Source: Chloroflexota bacterium (GTDB lineage: Bacteria; Chloroflexota; UBA6077; JADZDV01). From it: a DNA stretch of 15,848 bases. The first letter of the stretch is position 1; every line of letters starts with the position of its first letter. The position numbers and the translations under genes were made by a program. Below are positions 7,371-15,328 of the stretch, one piece after another. The notes under the pieces were generated by a model that did no database searches, had not been told where the DNA came from, and saw only the letters and a list, made by a program, of their open reading frames with translations. Where the stretch lies: NCBI GenBank assembly GCA_020850915.1, contig JADZDV010000232.1, positions 1-15,848 of the forward strand. Direction: 5' to 3'.

Positions 7371-8257
7371 AGATACTGGCGGAACCAGGCGATCGTCTCG
7401 GCGTAGACAACCTGGCTCAGCGCGGGGTTGTTGAACTCGTACGCATCGTAGTGGCCGGCGCCAGGCAGCTTCAGCAGCTTCTTCGGCTCGCCACACCTGG
7501 CGAAGCAGGAGAGCTGCTCTTCGGGCGGCACGAGCGCGTCGCGCTCGGCGTAGATCATCAACACCGGGCGCGGGCTGATCTTGTCGACGAACCACTCTGG
7601 TCGGAAGCGGAACGTCGCCTCCGCGCTCTCCAAGTCGCGCTCCAACTGGACGTTCTCGCCGCTCGGGGCGTGGTCGCTCCGCCTGACCGAGGTCGGCTCC
7701 GGGGGGAGGATCTCTGTTCGTTGGACCATCGTCGGCTGGCCGGTCCGCACCCGCCGGCGAGCGTCCTCCATGACGCGGTCCTTGAAGGCGTGCCACTCCC
7801 ACGGTCGGCGGACCAGGCGCAGCCAGCGCTCACCGTGCGTCACCGCCACGCTCGTGGCTAGCGCCTTCACGCGGTCGTCGTGCGCCGCGACCCAGATGCC
7901 GTTCGCACCGCCAAAGCTCGTGCCGAAGACGCCAAGCCGCTCGGCGTCGACACCCGGCACGGTCTGCATGAAGCTCAGGGCATCGTAGGCGTTCTGGACC
8001 TGCTCCAGCGGTCGGAGCCGGCCGTGCTGTCCCTCGCTGTCGTCGTAGCCGCGGTAGTCGAAGACGAGGACGAACCAGCCCTCCCGTCGGAGACGCTCGG
8101 CGATGTGCCGCGTGTCGGCCAGCGAGCTGCCGCCGTAGCCGCCCAGCGCCAGGATCGCTGGCCGAGGCGCATCGCCCTCTCGCCAGTCGTCCGGCGCAAA
8201 GAGGTGCCCGGCGATCCGAAGGCCATCGCTGTAGAAGAACACGTCCGACGCCGGCAT
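7367..8257 (-). CDS. Alpha/beta hydrolase of the dienelactone-hydrolase/X-Pro-peptidase-like type
   Basis: A 296-residue cytoplasmic serine hydrolase. The core fold is visible as strand ILALGGYGGSS (oxyanion region, about 35-45), FDYRGYDDSEG (66-76), nucleophile elbow GTSFGG with S114, acid D240 in AERDALVP, and H269 in GAGHYDAY. The catalytic triad is therefore complete. A cap-like insertion (about 145-220, Arg-rich, with RPWEWHAFKDR) sits between the nucleophile and the acid. Relatives hydrolyse esters, lactones or short acyl substrates; the sequence does not reveal which. ATG 8257 is supported by GAGGTG at 8263-8268. The gene has a 218-bp upstream gap with its own promoter-like element and a repeat pair, so it is probably transcribed separately from the membrane-protein gene behind it. 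Confidence 0.88.
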   Translation of the reverse strand: MPASDVFFYSDGLRIAGHLFAPDDWREGDAPRPAILALGGYGGSSLADTRHIAERLRREGWFVLVFDYRGYDDSEGQHGRLRPLEQVQNAYDALSFMQTVPGVDAERLGVFGTSFGGANGIWVAAHDDRVKALATSVAVTHGERWLRLVRRPWEWHAFKDRVMEDARRRVRTGQPTMVQRTEILPPEPTSVRRSDHAPSGENVQLERDLESAEATFRFRPEWFVDKISPRPVLMIYAERDALVPPEEQLSCFARCGEPKKLLKLPGAGHYDAYEFNNPALSQVVYAETIAWFRQYL

Positions 8258-8296
8258 GCGCTCACCTCACACCGTGGGAGTCTGGAAAGCACCGTC

Positions 8297-8313
8297 GCGG
8301 GATTGTAGCCCGC
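8297..8313 (-). promoter_or_regulatory. Possible promoter/operator of the hydrolase gene
   Basis: On the minus strand TACAAT (8307-8302), the same -10 hexamer as before htpX, is enclosed in a perfect 5-bp inverted repeat (GCGGG at 8297-8301, CCCGC at 8309-8313). No clear -35 lies 16-18 bp upstream. A repressor overlapping the -10 could use such a site. It would give a leader of roughly 38 nt to ATG 8257. Confidence 0.35.
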
Positions 8314-8334
8314 ACCCGAATGCCCTGCTCAGCT

Positions 8335-8371
8335 CCGGCATGGCATCGGGATCGCCACCGGTCTTCAGTCC
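8335..8371. repeat. 37-bp intergenic direct repeat, copy 1
   Basis: This stretch (starting CCGGCATGGCATCGGG, ending CTTCAGTCC) is identical over 37 bp to 8408-8444. It lies in the 218-bp gap between the GT-C-like gene and the hydrolase gene. It does not code for anything plausible and resembles a dispersed or tandem intergenic repeat rather than a gene part. Confidence 0.85.
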
Positions 8372-8407
8372 GCTGGGCTCCTCCGTGGGCGACATGCTCC
8401 ACGCCGG

Positions 8408-8444
8408 CCGGCATGGCATCGGGATCGCCACCGGTCTTCAGTCC
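8408..8444. repeat. 37-bp intergenic direct repeat, copy 2
   Basis: Second identical copy, separated from the first by 36 bp of unrelated sequence (period 73 bp). It ends 31 bp from the stop codon of the GT-C-like gene, so both copies sit downstream of that gene and upstream of the hydrolase promoter-like element. Confidence 0.85.
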
Positions 8445-8475
8445 CCACTGCGATATGACGCTTCGTCTCGGCCCG

Positions 8476-10158
8476 TCACCCCACCCGAGCCAAGCGCCGG
8501 ATACAGCTCGAGGGCAGCGCTACCACGTCGCGCTCGCGCGCGGCGGTGCACTGCTCCTTGGCGTAGTCCAGCGCCTCTCCCGCTCTGGTGCTGTGGACGA
8601 CCACGACGTCGACGCCGTAGGCGTCCAGGAAGGTCACCAGCTCTGCCATCGAGTCGCTTGCGAAGGCGCGGTCCTGGTCGCGCTGCCGCTCGCGGATCTG
8701 CTCGTAGTAGACGCGCTGGTACGGCGCCGCGTGCTCGCTCGAGTACAGGACAGACCGCTCGCCGTAGAGCGGGACCAGGCTGGCCATCGGGTACTGGGCG
8801 GCCACCAGGGTGTCCGGGGGCTGCTGCCGGAGGTAGGCGTAGACCCGCGGGTGCTGCACCTCTACGTAGAAGTCCGCCGGCGGTGGATGGTCCGCCACCA
8901 GGGCGATCGCGGCGATCAGTCCCAGCGCCTGTGAGGCCGCGGCCGGCCGCGGCAGCCGCCAGGTCAGCGCCTCTGCCAACAGGGCCAGGAACAGGCCGCC
9001 GGCCAGCGACCAGACCAGCGGCAGGCTGAACTGCGTCTGGCGCGCCGGCAGGTAGAGCCGGAACAGCAGCAGGTGCGCCAGCCCGAACAGCATGACCGAG
9101 CTGAGGAGGAGCTGGAGCACCAGCCCCATGCCGCGCACGTCAGGCCGTGGGGCGCGCCGGAGCCGTCCTAGCAGCATCCAGAGCAGTAGCAGCAGCGTCA
9201 GCCCGATCGGGATCGCCATGACCGGTACGCCCGGTAAGCCGGGATGCTCGACGTGGAAGGCCAGCAGCCCGCTCCGACCCTTGAGCCAGAACGTCCACGG
9301 GTCAGTGATGAAGAACGCCTGGCGTCCGCCCTGCCGGAACTCGGGCAGCGTCTGAGCCGCCGCGCCGGAGATCGGCCCGCCATAGTCGCGGGTGCGCGCG
9401 CTCTGCACGCCGACCAGCAAGAGCGCGAGCGCCAGCCCGATCAGGAGCCCTCGAGTCTCCGACAGCCTGAACGCGCTCAGAGGCGCGCTCCAGAGCACCC
9501 GTCGCCGTGGCCAGATGGCGACCAGCCAGCCGAGGCCCAGCACGCCCAGCATGACGGCGCAGGCCGGGGTGTACAGCAGGCCCTGGAGGACCAGGGTTGC
9601 AAGCCAGCCGATCGGCCGCTTCACAGCCAGAAAGTAGAGGAACATGGCGAACAGCGGTGTCGCGAACGCCCGCGGCGTCGCCGAGGCAACGTCGTCGTAC
9701 TGCCAGATGCACCAGGACACCAGGACCGTGCTGAGCCCGGCCGCCAGAGGCCGCCCGGTCAGGTGGCGGGCGAGCAGGTACGTGAAGGCGCCCAGGATCG
9801 GCGTCAGGATGAGCGGTACGATCTTGCTGGCGGCGATGGTGTCGAACGCCTGCGCCAGCAGCCACCACAGTCCGATGAAACCCAGCGGGACCTCGCTCTG
9901 GTAGTAGTCGGCGATCAGATCGTGCTGGAACAGCTCCGGGTGCACCAGCCGCGCAACCCAGAACAGGTGCTTTCTGGCGTCGTCCTGGACGACCAGGGGA
10001 TCGCCGAGCGCCTGACGCGAGGCGACGAACGCGAAGAACAGGCCAACGGTGAGGCTGAACACCAGCCAGAGCCGGTCTCCGCCGGTCCACGCCCTCGGCC
10101 GAGCGGGCGCTCCCCGGGTGCGCTGGACGGGCAACGTGGCGACCATGAATCGACGCAT
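8476..10158 (-). CDS. Polytopic membrane protein, GT-C glycosyltransferase-like
   Basis: A 560-residue protein with about ten or more hydrophobic helices (for example about 30-48, 92-106, 113-130, 138-152, 165-178, 186-216, 237-250, and several between 310 and 430), then a soluble C-terminal part (about 435-560). The first outer loop carries QDDARKH (58-64) and QHDLIADYY (78-86), acidic residues in the place where GT-C enzymes keep their catalytic Asp/Glu. A second loop has QYDDVASATPRAF. GT-C enzymes transfer sugars from polyprenyl-phosphate donors across the membrane; this protein is too divergent for a donor or acceptor call, and an EPS-associated membrane protein with no transferase activity is an alternative. 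ATG 10158 has AGGGG with 7-nt spacing. It is divergent from the secreted toroid gene, sharing a 141-bp upstream gap. Confidence 0.75.
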   Translation of the reverse strand: MRRFMVATLPVQRTRGAPARPRAWTGGDRLWLVFSLTVGLFFAFVASRQALGDPLVVQDDARKHLFWVARLVHPELFQHDLIADYYQSEVPLGFIGLWWLLAQAFDTIAASKIVPLILTPILGAFTYLLARHLTGRPLAAGLSTVLVSWCIWQYDDVASATPRAFATPLFAMFLYFLAVKRPIGWLATLVLQGLLYTPACAVMLGVLGLGWLVAIWPRRRVLWSAPLSAFRLSETRGLLIGLALALLLVGVQSARTRDYGGPISGAAAQTLPEFRQGGRQAFFITDPWTFWLKGRSGLLAFHVEHPGLPGVPVMAIPIGLTLLLLLWMLLGRLRRAPRPDVRGMGLVLQLLLSSVMLFGLAHLLLFRLYLPARQTQFSLPLVWSLAGGLFLALLAEALTWRLPRPAAASQALGLIAAIALVADHPPPADFYVEVQHPRVYAYLRQQPPDTLVAAQYPMASLVPLYGERSVLYSSEHAAPYQRVYYEQIRERQRDQDRAFASDSMAELVTFLDAYGVDVVVVHSTRAGEALDYAKEQCTAARERDVVALPSSCIRRLARVG

Positions 10159-10299
10159 TCTACGTCCCCTGACGCCCCAGCCACGACGTGGACCGGACTA
10201 TGAGAAAGTACTTCAGGCGCCGCGTACGGCGTGTTGCCGGTGACTGGCTCGTGGCTCCCCACATCTTCCAGCGCCGCGAGGAGCGGGGCAGCCCGTGGT

Positions 10300-12195
10300 A
10301 TGCTGCTATCTCATCTTCGCATCCCCGAGCTGCCTGGAGCTTTCTTGCCCCTCTGCCGACATCGACGCTTCATCATGGCGGTCCTCCTTCTGGCGCTCGT
10401 CATGCTGGCGCCCAGGCCCGCCGAGTCGATCCATCCCGAGACGTTCCTCCCGGCCTTCAATCCCGCCTCCGACGACGCTGCCGTGTCCAATCTGCGCGAA
10501 CAGGCCGACGCGGTCGGCGATCTCAGGTGGCTGCTCCATCAGCAGCCCGCCCCTGCCATGCCGACCAATCGCGCGGCACTGCTGGCCGCGAAGCGAGACG
10601 CCATCGCATCTGGCGACGCGGCCGCGGTGGCCCGAGTGAACGCCGTGCTGGCTGGCGAGGCGTTCGCGCGGGCCGCGCGCGTCGTCGATCGCTGGCTCGG
10701 GTCCATCGACCCCTCTACCGGACTGCTCACGCGCTCTCCCAGGCCGGAGGACCAGGCGTGGGTCTACGCCGATACCGGCGCCGACCTGTTCGGACACGTC
10801 GCGATCGGCACGCGGCTGCTGCGGCCGGACCGGTACCCTCAGATGCTACGGCTGCTGAGCGCGGAGCGTCGGCTCCAGCCGGCTATCCCGGACGACGTTG
10901 CGATCCCGAGCGGTCAGCCACTGGGACGCTCACACGCCGAGCGGGTGTTCGGCGTAGCCGAGTATGTCAAGGACGGGCTGCTCCCGCTGATCGAGCAGGT
11001 TGGGCCAGACCCCTGGCTCGCCCGCGCGACGCAACTCGTGGACGCCATCCTGGCGGAAGCGGACGTGCCGACCCCGCGCGGGCTCATTCCCGCCGACTCG
11101 ACCGAGGTCAACGGAGACATGCTCCAGATCCTGGCCCGCCTCTCCTGGGCCAGGGACGATCCGCGCTATCGCGCCGCGGCAGACCGCATCGCGCTGTCCT
11201 ACCTCGACGTGCTGCCGACGACGAGGTACCTGCCCCCGAATCGCTGGGACTTCATGGAGAACGAGCCGCTGGATCGGCGCCGCTTCCGGCTTTCGGACCA
11301 CGGCAACGAGATCCTCTCCGGACTGATGGAGTGGCACCTGGGAGCGACGCTGCGCGGCGAGCCGACCGCGCTCGAGGCGCGAGAACCGATCCGGAAAATG
11401 CTGGAGCGGCTGCTGGAGAAGGGACGCAACCCGGATGGCCTGTGGTTCCGCGTGCTGGAGATCCCATCCGGCAAGGTTGATGGTGAAGGCCTGACCGACA
11501 ACTACGGCTATCTGCTGCAGGCGTTCCTGACGGCGGCGGTCGTGGAAGACACGGCACCGGGTGGTGACCCGGCCACGGCTCAGCGGTACCAGGACGCCGC
11601 GCTCCAGGCGCTCCAGGCGCTGCCCCGCTATCCCTACTATGACTGGCAGCAGGGTGAGATGGACGGCTACGCGGACGCCATCGAGAGCGCTCTCTACCTG
11701 CTGAACGAGGACAGCGTCCAGGCGGCGACCGACTGGGTGGATACGCAGATGGCGGTGCTGTACGGCTTCCAGGCCGCGGATGGCACCGTCCTGGGCGCGT
11801 ATCTGGACGGGAACTTCATCCGCACAGCCCTGCTCTACGGCCTGGCCCGAACTCAGGGCGCTCACGCGGAACCATGGAAAGAGGGGCTGCTGCTGGGAGC
11901 GGGCCGCGACGGCGATTGCCTGGTCCTGGCAGCAAGCAGTCCCACAAACTGGCAAGGCAAGCTTGTCTTTGACACACCGCGCCATCGGCTGAACCTGAAC
12001 CTTCCAGTGGACTACCCTCGTCTCAACAAGTGGCCGGAGTGGTTCGTCGTGGAGCCCGAGGGCAGCTACCTCGTGGCGGACTCCGCTGGAACGGTAAGCG
12101 GCCGGTACGATGGTCCAGCGCTGAGCCGCGGAGTCCAGCTTCGTCTCGCCCCGGACGTCGGGCGGCAGCTCCGCGTCTGCCCTGGCGGCTCGTGA
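10300..12195 (+). CDS. Secreted six-hairpin (alpha/alpha toroid) glycosidase-like protein
   Basis: About 631 residues. The N-terminus has a basic stretch (CRHRRF, 20-24) and a hydrophobic core (IMAVLLLALVMLAP, 25-38), a Sec signal peptide or anchor with likely cleavage near PAES. The body (about 110-520) is made of paired helices with recurring aromatic/acidic turns: VYADTGADLF, NGDMLQILARLSWARDD, DHGNEILSG, LTDNYGYLLQAFL, EMDGYADAIESALYLLN. This is the look of (alpha/alpha)6 toroid enzymes such as glycoside hydrolases and lyases. A beta-rich tail (about 525-628) follows. I cannot assign a GH or PL family or name catalytic residues, so activity on a polysaccharide is inference. The start is uncertain: ATG 10300 keeps the basic n-region but has only a distant GAGGAG; GTG 10231 and ATG 10375 are alternatives. 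It lies between two GT-C-like genes. Confidence 0.72.
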   Translation: MLLSHLRIPELPGAFLPLCRHRRFIMAVLLLALVMLAPRPAESIHPETFLPAFNPASDDAAVSNLREQADAVGDLRWLLHQQPAPAMPTNRAALLAAKRDAIASGDAAAVARVNAVLAGEAFARAARVVDRWLGSIDPSTGLLTRSPRPEDQAWVYADTGADLFGHVAIGTRLLRPDRYPQMLRLLSAERRLQPAIPDDVAIPSGQPLGRSHAERVFGVAEYVKDGLLPLIEQVGPDPWLARATQLVDAILAEADVPTPRGLIPADSTEVNGDMLQILARLSWARDDPRYRAAADRIALSYLDVLPTTRYLPPNRWDFMENEPLDRRRFRLSDHGNEILSGLMEWHLGATLRGEPTALEAREPIRKMLERLLEKGRNPDGLWFRVLEIPSGKVDGEGLTDNYGYLLQAFLTAAVVEDTAPGGDPATAQRYQDAALQALQALPRYPYYDWQQGEMDGYADAIESALYLLNEDSVQAATDWVDTQMAVLYGFQAADGTVLGAYLDGNFIRTALLYGLARTQGAHAEPWKEGLLLGAGRDGDCLVLAASSPTNWQGKLVFDTPRHRLNLNLPVDYPRLNKWPEWFVVEPEGSYLVADSAGTVSGRYDGPALSRGVQLRLAPDVGRQLRVCPGGS

Positions 12196-12247
12196 ACCCC
12201 CGTTCACCGGGAGCGCGATCCCTGAACGCCCGAGCCCACCGCGTTGA

Positions 12248-12260
12248 CGTGATCATCACG
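12248..12260. promoter_or_regulatory. Perfect inverted repeat in the gap before the GT39-like gene
   Basis: CGTGAT (12248-12253) and ATCACG (12255-12260) form a 6-1-6 palindrome, operator-like in size. It sits about 200 bp before the TTG start of the next gene and 53 bp after the toroid gene. TTGACG at 12244-12249 overlaps it but has no -10 partner at the right distance. Confidence 0.3.
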
Positions 12261-12341
12261 AGCGACGGGGAACAGAGGGGAGCCCTGTCGCTCGCATCGT
12301 ACGATGGGTCCGCCCCACCAGTGCGCCAACCGAAGGCGTAG

Positions 12342-12359
12342 CTCGTTGTTCTCAACGAG
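12342..12359. promoter_or_regulatory. Hairpin with 7-bp stem in the 264-bp gap
   Basis: CTCGTTG (12342-12348) and CAACGAG (12353-12359) form a perfect 7-bp stem with loop TTCT. It has no U-run after it, so it may be a weak terminator of the toroid gene, a leader structure of the next gene, or a binding site. The rest of the gap 12196-12459 shows no credible gene. Confidence 0.35.
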
Positions 12360-12459
12360 GGAATAATCCGCGCGTCGAGCGCCATCGCTGGGAGCCCCGG
12401 TTATCGTCCTTGCTCTGCCCTGGGAGCGCCGTGCGCTCCTCGCGACCCGAACCCGAACC

Positions 12460-14019
12460 TTGGTTCAGGCCATTCCCCACGCCGACGTCGCAATCGCTTC
12501 AGGCCTGGTGGCCATCGCCCTGGCAGCCCGCTGGCCTGAGCTGCTGACCTCGCCCCCGTACCCTTCGGCTGGCGTGCCGATTCTCAAGGCGCTCGCGCTG
12601 GCCGAGGGACGCGCGACACCGCTGGTGGACCAGTCGCCGTACCTCGGGCCGCTGTTCATCTATCTGCTGGCGCTCGCCTTCAAGCTGGGCGGGGCCAGCG
12701 TCCAGACGGTGCTCCTGGTGCCGTGGCTGATCGGGAGCCTGACGGTCCTGCCCGTCTATCTACTGGGCCGGGAGACCCGCGGACGCCTCGTCGGCGCGCT
12801 GGCGGCTGGCCTGCTGGCCACCTCCGGCGCGCACGCGGTCATCGCCAGCCACGTCCCCTGGGTCCATTCGCTGACGCCGCTCTTCGCCGCGTGCACCCTC
12901 TGGCTGCTCGCGCGCGCCGTCCGGCGTGGTGACGGCCGATCGCTGGCGCTGGCCGGTCTGGTCGCCGGCGTCAGCCTCCAGACGCACCCCACCGTCGCGC
13001 CCCTGCTTGTCGGGGCGGGCCTCGCCGCCGTCCTCCAGTGTCGGACCACCGTGCCGCGTCGCTGGCTGGCGGTCAGCGCGGCGCTTCTGCTCGTTGGCTA
13101 CCAGCCGCTCCTGGTCAACCATATCCGGACCAGCTTCTCCGTCGTCGGCGATGTCGAGAGCAAGCAGGCCCGCTACCTGGACGCCGACATCGATCGGAAC
13201 GACGACCCCCACAGCGGCTTCTACCTGAACAACCTCCGCCACCTGGCCATGTCCCTTGGGGAGATGACCAGCGGCAGCATCTCCTCGGACGATTTCTCGC
13301 TCGACGACCCCGTGGAGCCGCTGGAGCTGGTGTATCCGCTGCTCGGGATCCTCGGTCTCGTCATCGCCGCGCGGCGCGGGCATCCGCTGCTCCTGCTCGC
13401 GGTCCTACCGGCGGTCCTGCTGCCGCCGCTGCTGAACGGAAAGTACAAGCCGATCCTGGACGGGCGCTACCTCATGCCGCTCCTGCCCGTGTTCTTTCTC
13501 GGCCTCGCGCTGGCCGGCGACGCCGCGCTCCGGGCGACACGGCAGGTACGACGTCGCCTCGGCCGCGGCCTGACCGTCCTGGTTGCCGTCGCGATGCTTG
13601 TCCTGACCCTCCATCCCCTCCGCGCGCTGGCGGCCTTCTACGACAATGCCCGGGACCAGGGCGAGACGAACAGCCTCTCCCTGCGAACGCTCGAGCGCGT
13701 TCAGGCCGCGCGATACGGCGGCGAGCCGGTCCTGCTGGACGCGCGTCTGTGGAGCGTGAAGGCAGTTGGCGGCGGCAACGCCGGCGCCACGTTCACCTGG
13801 CTCCTCGCCGTCTCCGGCATCCCGACGAGCATCTGGTCGTCAGACGAGGCCAGCGCGCTGGCCGGCCAGCTCGTCATCCTCCAGCGCGACACCGCCGACG
13901 AGCTGGACGGCGTGCTGGACCTGTCCAGTCTGGACGGGCGCCGGCAGCGCGGGCGCGACCGCGAGAGCTACCGCGCGTACCGCGTCGGTCCGGCGGACAC
14001 TCTGGCCGGAGCCCGCTGA
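12460..14019 (+). CDS. Polytopic membrane protein, GT39/ArnT-like GT-C family
   Basis: A 519-residue protein with many membrane helices (for example about 8-24, 62-77, 82-102, 109-128, 135-152, 161-190, 203-217, and several between 290 and 400) and a soluble C-terminal tail. The helix pattern, GPLFIYLLALAFKLGGAS after the first outer loop, and GVSLQTHPT are typical of GT39 (PMT/ArnT/dolichyl-phosphate-mannose transferase-like) proteins. The Asp/Glu pair usually seen early in the first outer loop is not obvious: the loop reads SPPYPSAGVPILKAL, with E49 and D57 the nearest acids, so activity is uncertain. The start is TTG 12460 with no Shine-Dalgarno; no ATG or GTG lies between it and the upstream in-frame stop at 12364. 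A later GTG at 12508 would cut into the first helix. It follows the toroid gene by 264 bp. Confidence 0.78.
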   Translation: MVQAIPHADVAIASGLVAIALAARWPELLTSPPYPSAGVPILKALALAEGRATPLVDQSPYLGPLFIYLLALAFKLGGASVQTVLLVPWLIGSLTVLPVYLLGRETRGRLVGALAAGLLATSGAHAVIASHVPWVHSLTPLFAACTLWLLARAVRRGDGRSLALAGLVAGVSLQTHPTVAPLLVGAGLAAVLQCRTTVPRRWLAVSAALLLVGYQPLLVNHIRTSFSVVGDVESKQARYLDADIDRNDDPHSGFYLNNLRHLAMSLGEMTSGSISSDDFSLDDPVEPLELVYPLLGILGLVIAARRGHPLLLLAVLPAVLLPPLLNGKYKPILDGRYLMPLLPVFFLGLALAGDAALRATRQVRRRLGRGLTVLVAVAMLVLTLHPLRALAAFYDNARDQGETNSLSLRTLERVQAARYGGEPVLLDARLWSVKAVGGGNAGATFTWLLAVSGIPTSIWSSDEASALAGQLVILQRDTADELDGVLDLSSLDGRRQRGRDRESYRAYRVGPADTLAGAR

Positions 14020-14111
14020 GCGTTCAGACCGCGGCGCGCGACAGGGGCTCGACAATCCGGTAAGCTCTGGCCACCACCACGGGCGAGTGAACGCGAACAG
14101 GACCGCCAGTC

Positions 14112-15311
14112 ATGCACCAGCCACCGACCGTCTCCCAGTCCGAGCGGGGCAACCGCTTCAGCGATGCCGAGTTTGGCCGGCGCCACGCCGCCGTGCGCGC
14201 CATGATGGCCGAGCGGGGACTGGACGTCCTGATCAGCCACGCCACCTCGGCTATGCCGGCCAACCTCCGCTACCTGGCCGGCTGGGGGCCGTACGGCAAC
14301 GGCCCCGCCTTTCTGCTCTTCCCGGCCAGCGGCGCGCCGCTGCTGCTCGTCGGGATCTTCTCCCACGTCGCCAGCGCCCAGCGCGCGGCCGTCGTCCCGG
14401 CCGAGTTCGCCGGCCCTGACTCGGGCGTCACCCTCGCCGAGCGCCTCCAGGACCTGGGCTTGGCCCGCGCCCGGATCGGCCTCGTGGAGGTGGACAGCGC
14501 CCGCAACCGCGGCATGCCGTCCGTCATCCTGGACGAGCTAGGCCAGCGCCTGCCCGAGGCGACGTTCGAGTTCGCCACCCAGGCCGTCGAGCTGGTCCGC
14601 CGCTTCAAGAGCGACGAGGAGGTCGCCGTGCTGGAGCGGGCCGCCGGCATGGCGGAGCAGGCGCTCGAGGCGATGGTTGCCGCGGCGCGGCCCGGCAACA
14701 CCGAGTGGGACCTGGCCGCGGCCGTCTACGGCGCGGCGGCCCGCGCCGGCGGCACGGTCGAGGTCGCCCTGCTGGGCTCCACCTCGATGGAGCACCCATC
14801 GATGGCCACGCCGCGCACCCAGCCGACCATGCGCCGGCTGGAGCGGGGCGACGTCATCCTCAGCGAGCTGAGCGTCGGCTACCTTGGCTACTCAACCCAG
14901 CTCCTGCGGCCAATCACCATCGGCCAGCCGAACGACCTCTACCGCCGCCTGATCGACATCGCGATCGAGGTCTACCGCTCCGTCCAGGCGATCCTGCAGC
15001 CCGGAGCGACGGAGAGGGACGTCCAGGCGGCCGCGAAGGCGCTCGCCCAGCCGGGCATCGCCGCCGAGGCGCCGATCGTCCACGGCTGGTCGCAGTGGTC
15101 GGAGTTCGGCTTCCACATCACCATGCCCGGCGACGAGGCCCACTGGCCCAGCCGCCCGGTCCGCTTCGACACCGGCATGTCGATGAGCATCGAGCCGAAC
15201 CCCTGCACCGCCGACTTCCGGGCCGGCGTCTTCATGGGCGACCTGAACGTCATCACTCCCACCGGCGCCCGCACCCTCCACCGCTGGCCGCTGGAGCCGA
15301 TCGTGGTCTGA
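14112..15311 (+). CDS. M24-family (aminopeptidase P/creatinase fold) protein lacking most metal ligands
   Basis: A 399-residue protein with the two-domain layout of M24 proteins: N-terminal creatinase-like domain (about 15-160) and C-terminal pita-bread domain (about 168-395, starting [15 protein letters not shown]). Aligning by motif to E. coli PepP (ligands D260, D271, H354, E383, E406), the positions here are E252 (in SELSVG), Q263 (STQLLR), H335 (FGFHITM), E361 (SIEPNP) and G376 (FMGDLNV). Three of five ligands are altered, so a normal dinuclear metallopeptidase is unlikely. Creatinase shares this fold and works without metal, so a metal-free hydrolase of small C-N substrates is a reasonable alternative. 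ATG 14112 has a modest AGGA at 14099-14102. It follows the GT39-like gene by 92 bp and converges on the surface-protein gene, only 17 bp away. Confidence 0.88.
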   Translation: MHQPPTVSQSERGNRFSDAEFGRRHAAVRAMMAERGLDVLISHATSAMPANLRYLAGWGPYGNGPAFLLFPASGAPLLLVGIFSHVASAQRAAVVPAEFAGPDSGVTLAERLQDLGLARARIGLVEVDSARNRGMPSVILDELGQRLPEATFEFATQAVELVRRFKSDEEVAVLERAAGMAEQALEAMVAAARPGNTEWDLAAAVYGAAARAGGTVEVALLGSTSMEHPSMATPRTQPTMRRLERGDVILSELSVGYLGYSTQLLRPITIGQPNDLYRRLIDIAIEVYRSVQAILQPGATERDVQAAAKALAQPGIAAEAPIVHGWSQWSEFGFHITMPGDEAHWPSRPVRFDTGMSMSIEPNPCTADFRAGVFMGDLNVITPTGARTLHRWPLEPIVV

Positions 15312-15328
15312 TCGGTCCAGAAAAACTT

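Noticed and set aside
8335..8444. Possible two-repeat CRISPR array
   Set aside because: Repeat (37 bp) and spacer (36 bp) lengths fit, but there are only two copies, no cas gene, no typical repeat end or leader, and the unit looks like an intergenic repeat.
9244..10203. Plus-strand open frame of 319 codons
   Set aside because: It is antisense to the GT-C-like membrane protein; its translation is Gln/Arg/Pro-rich and lacks any fold signal.
10188..12207. Overlapping long frames, plus 10188-11480 and minus 10930-12207
   Set aside because: Both overlap the toroid gene in other frames. Their translations are Arg/Ala/Pro-rich low complexity with no recognisable motif, while the chosen frame has a signal peptide and helical repeats.
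13038..14063. Plus-strand frame of 341 codons overlapping the GT39-like gene
   Set aside because: Arg/Pro/Ala-rich translation, no hydrophobic helices, and no independent start signal; the overlapping frame has clear membrane helices.
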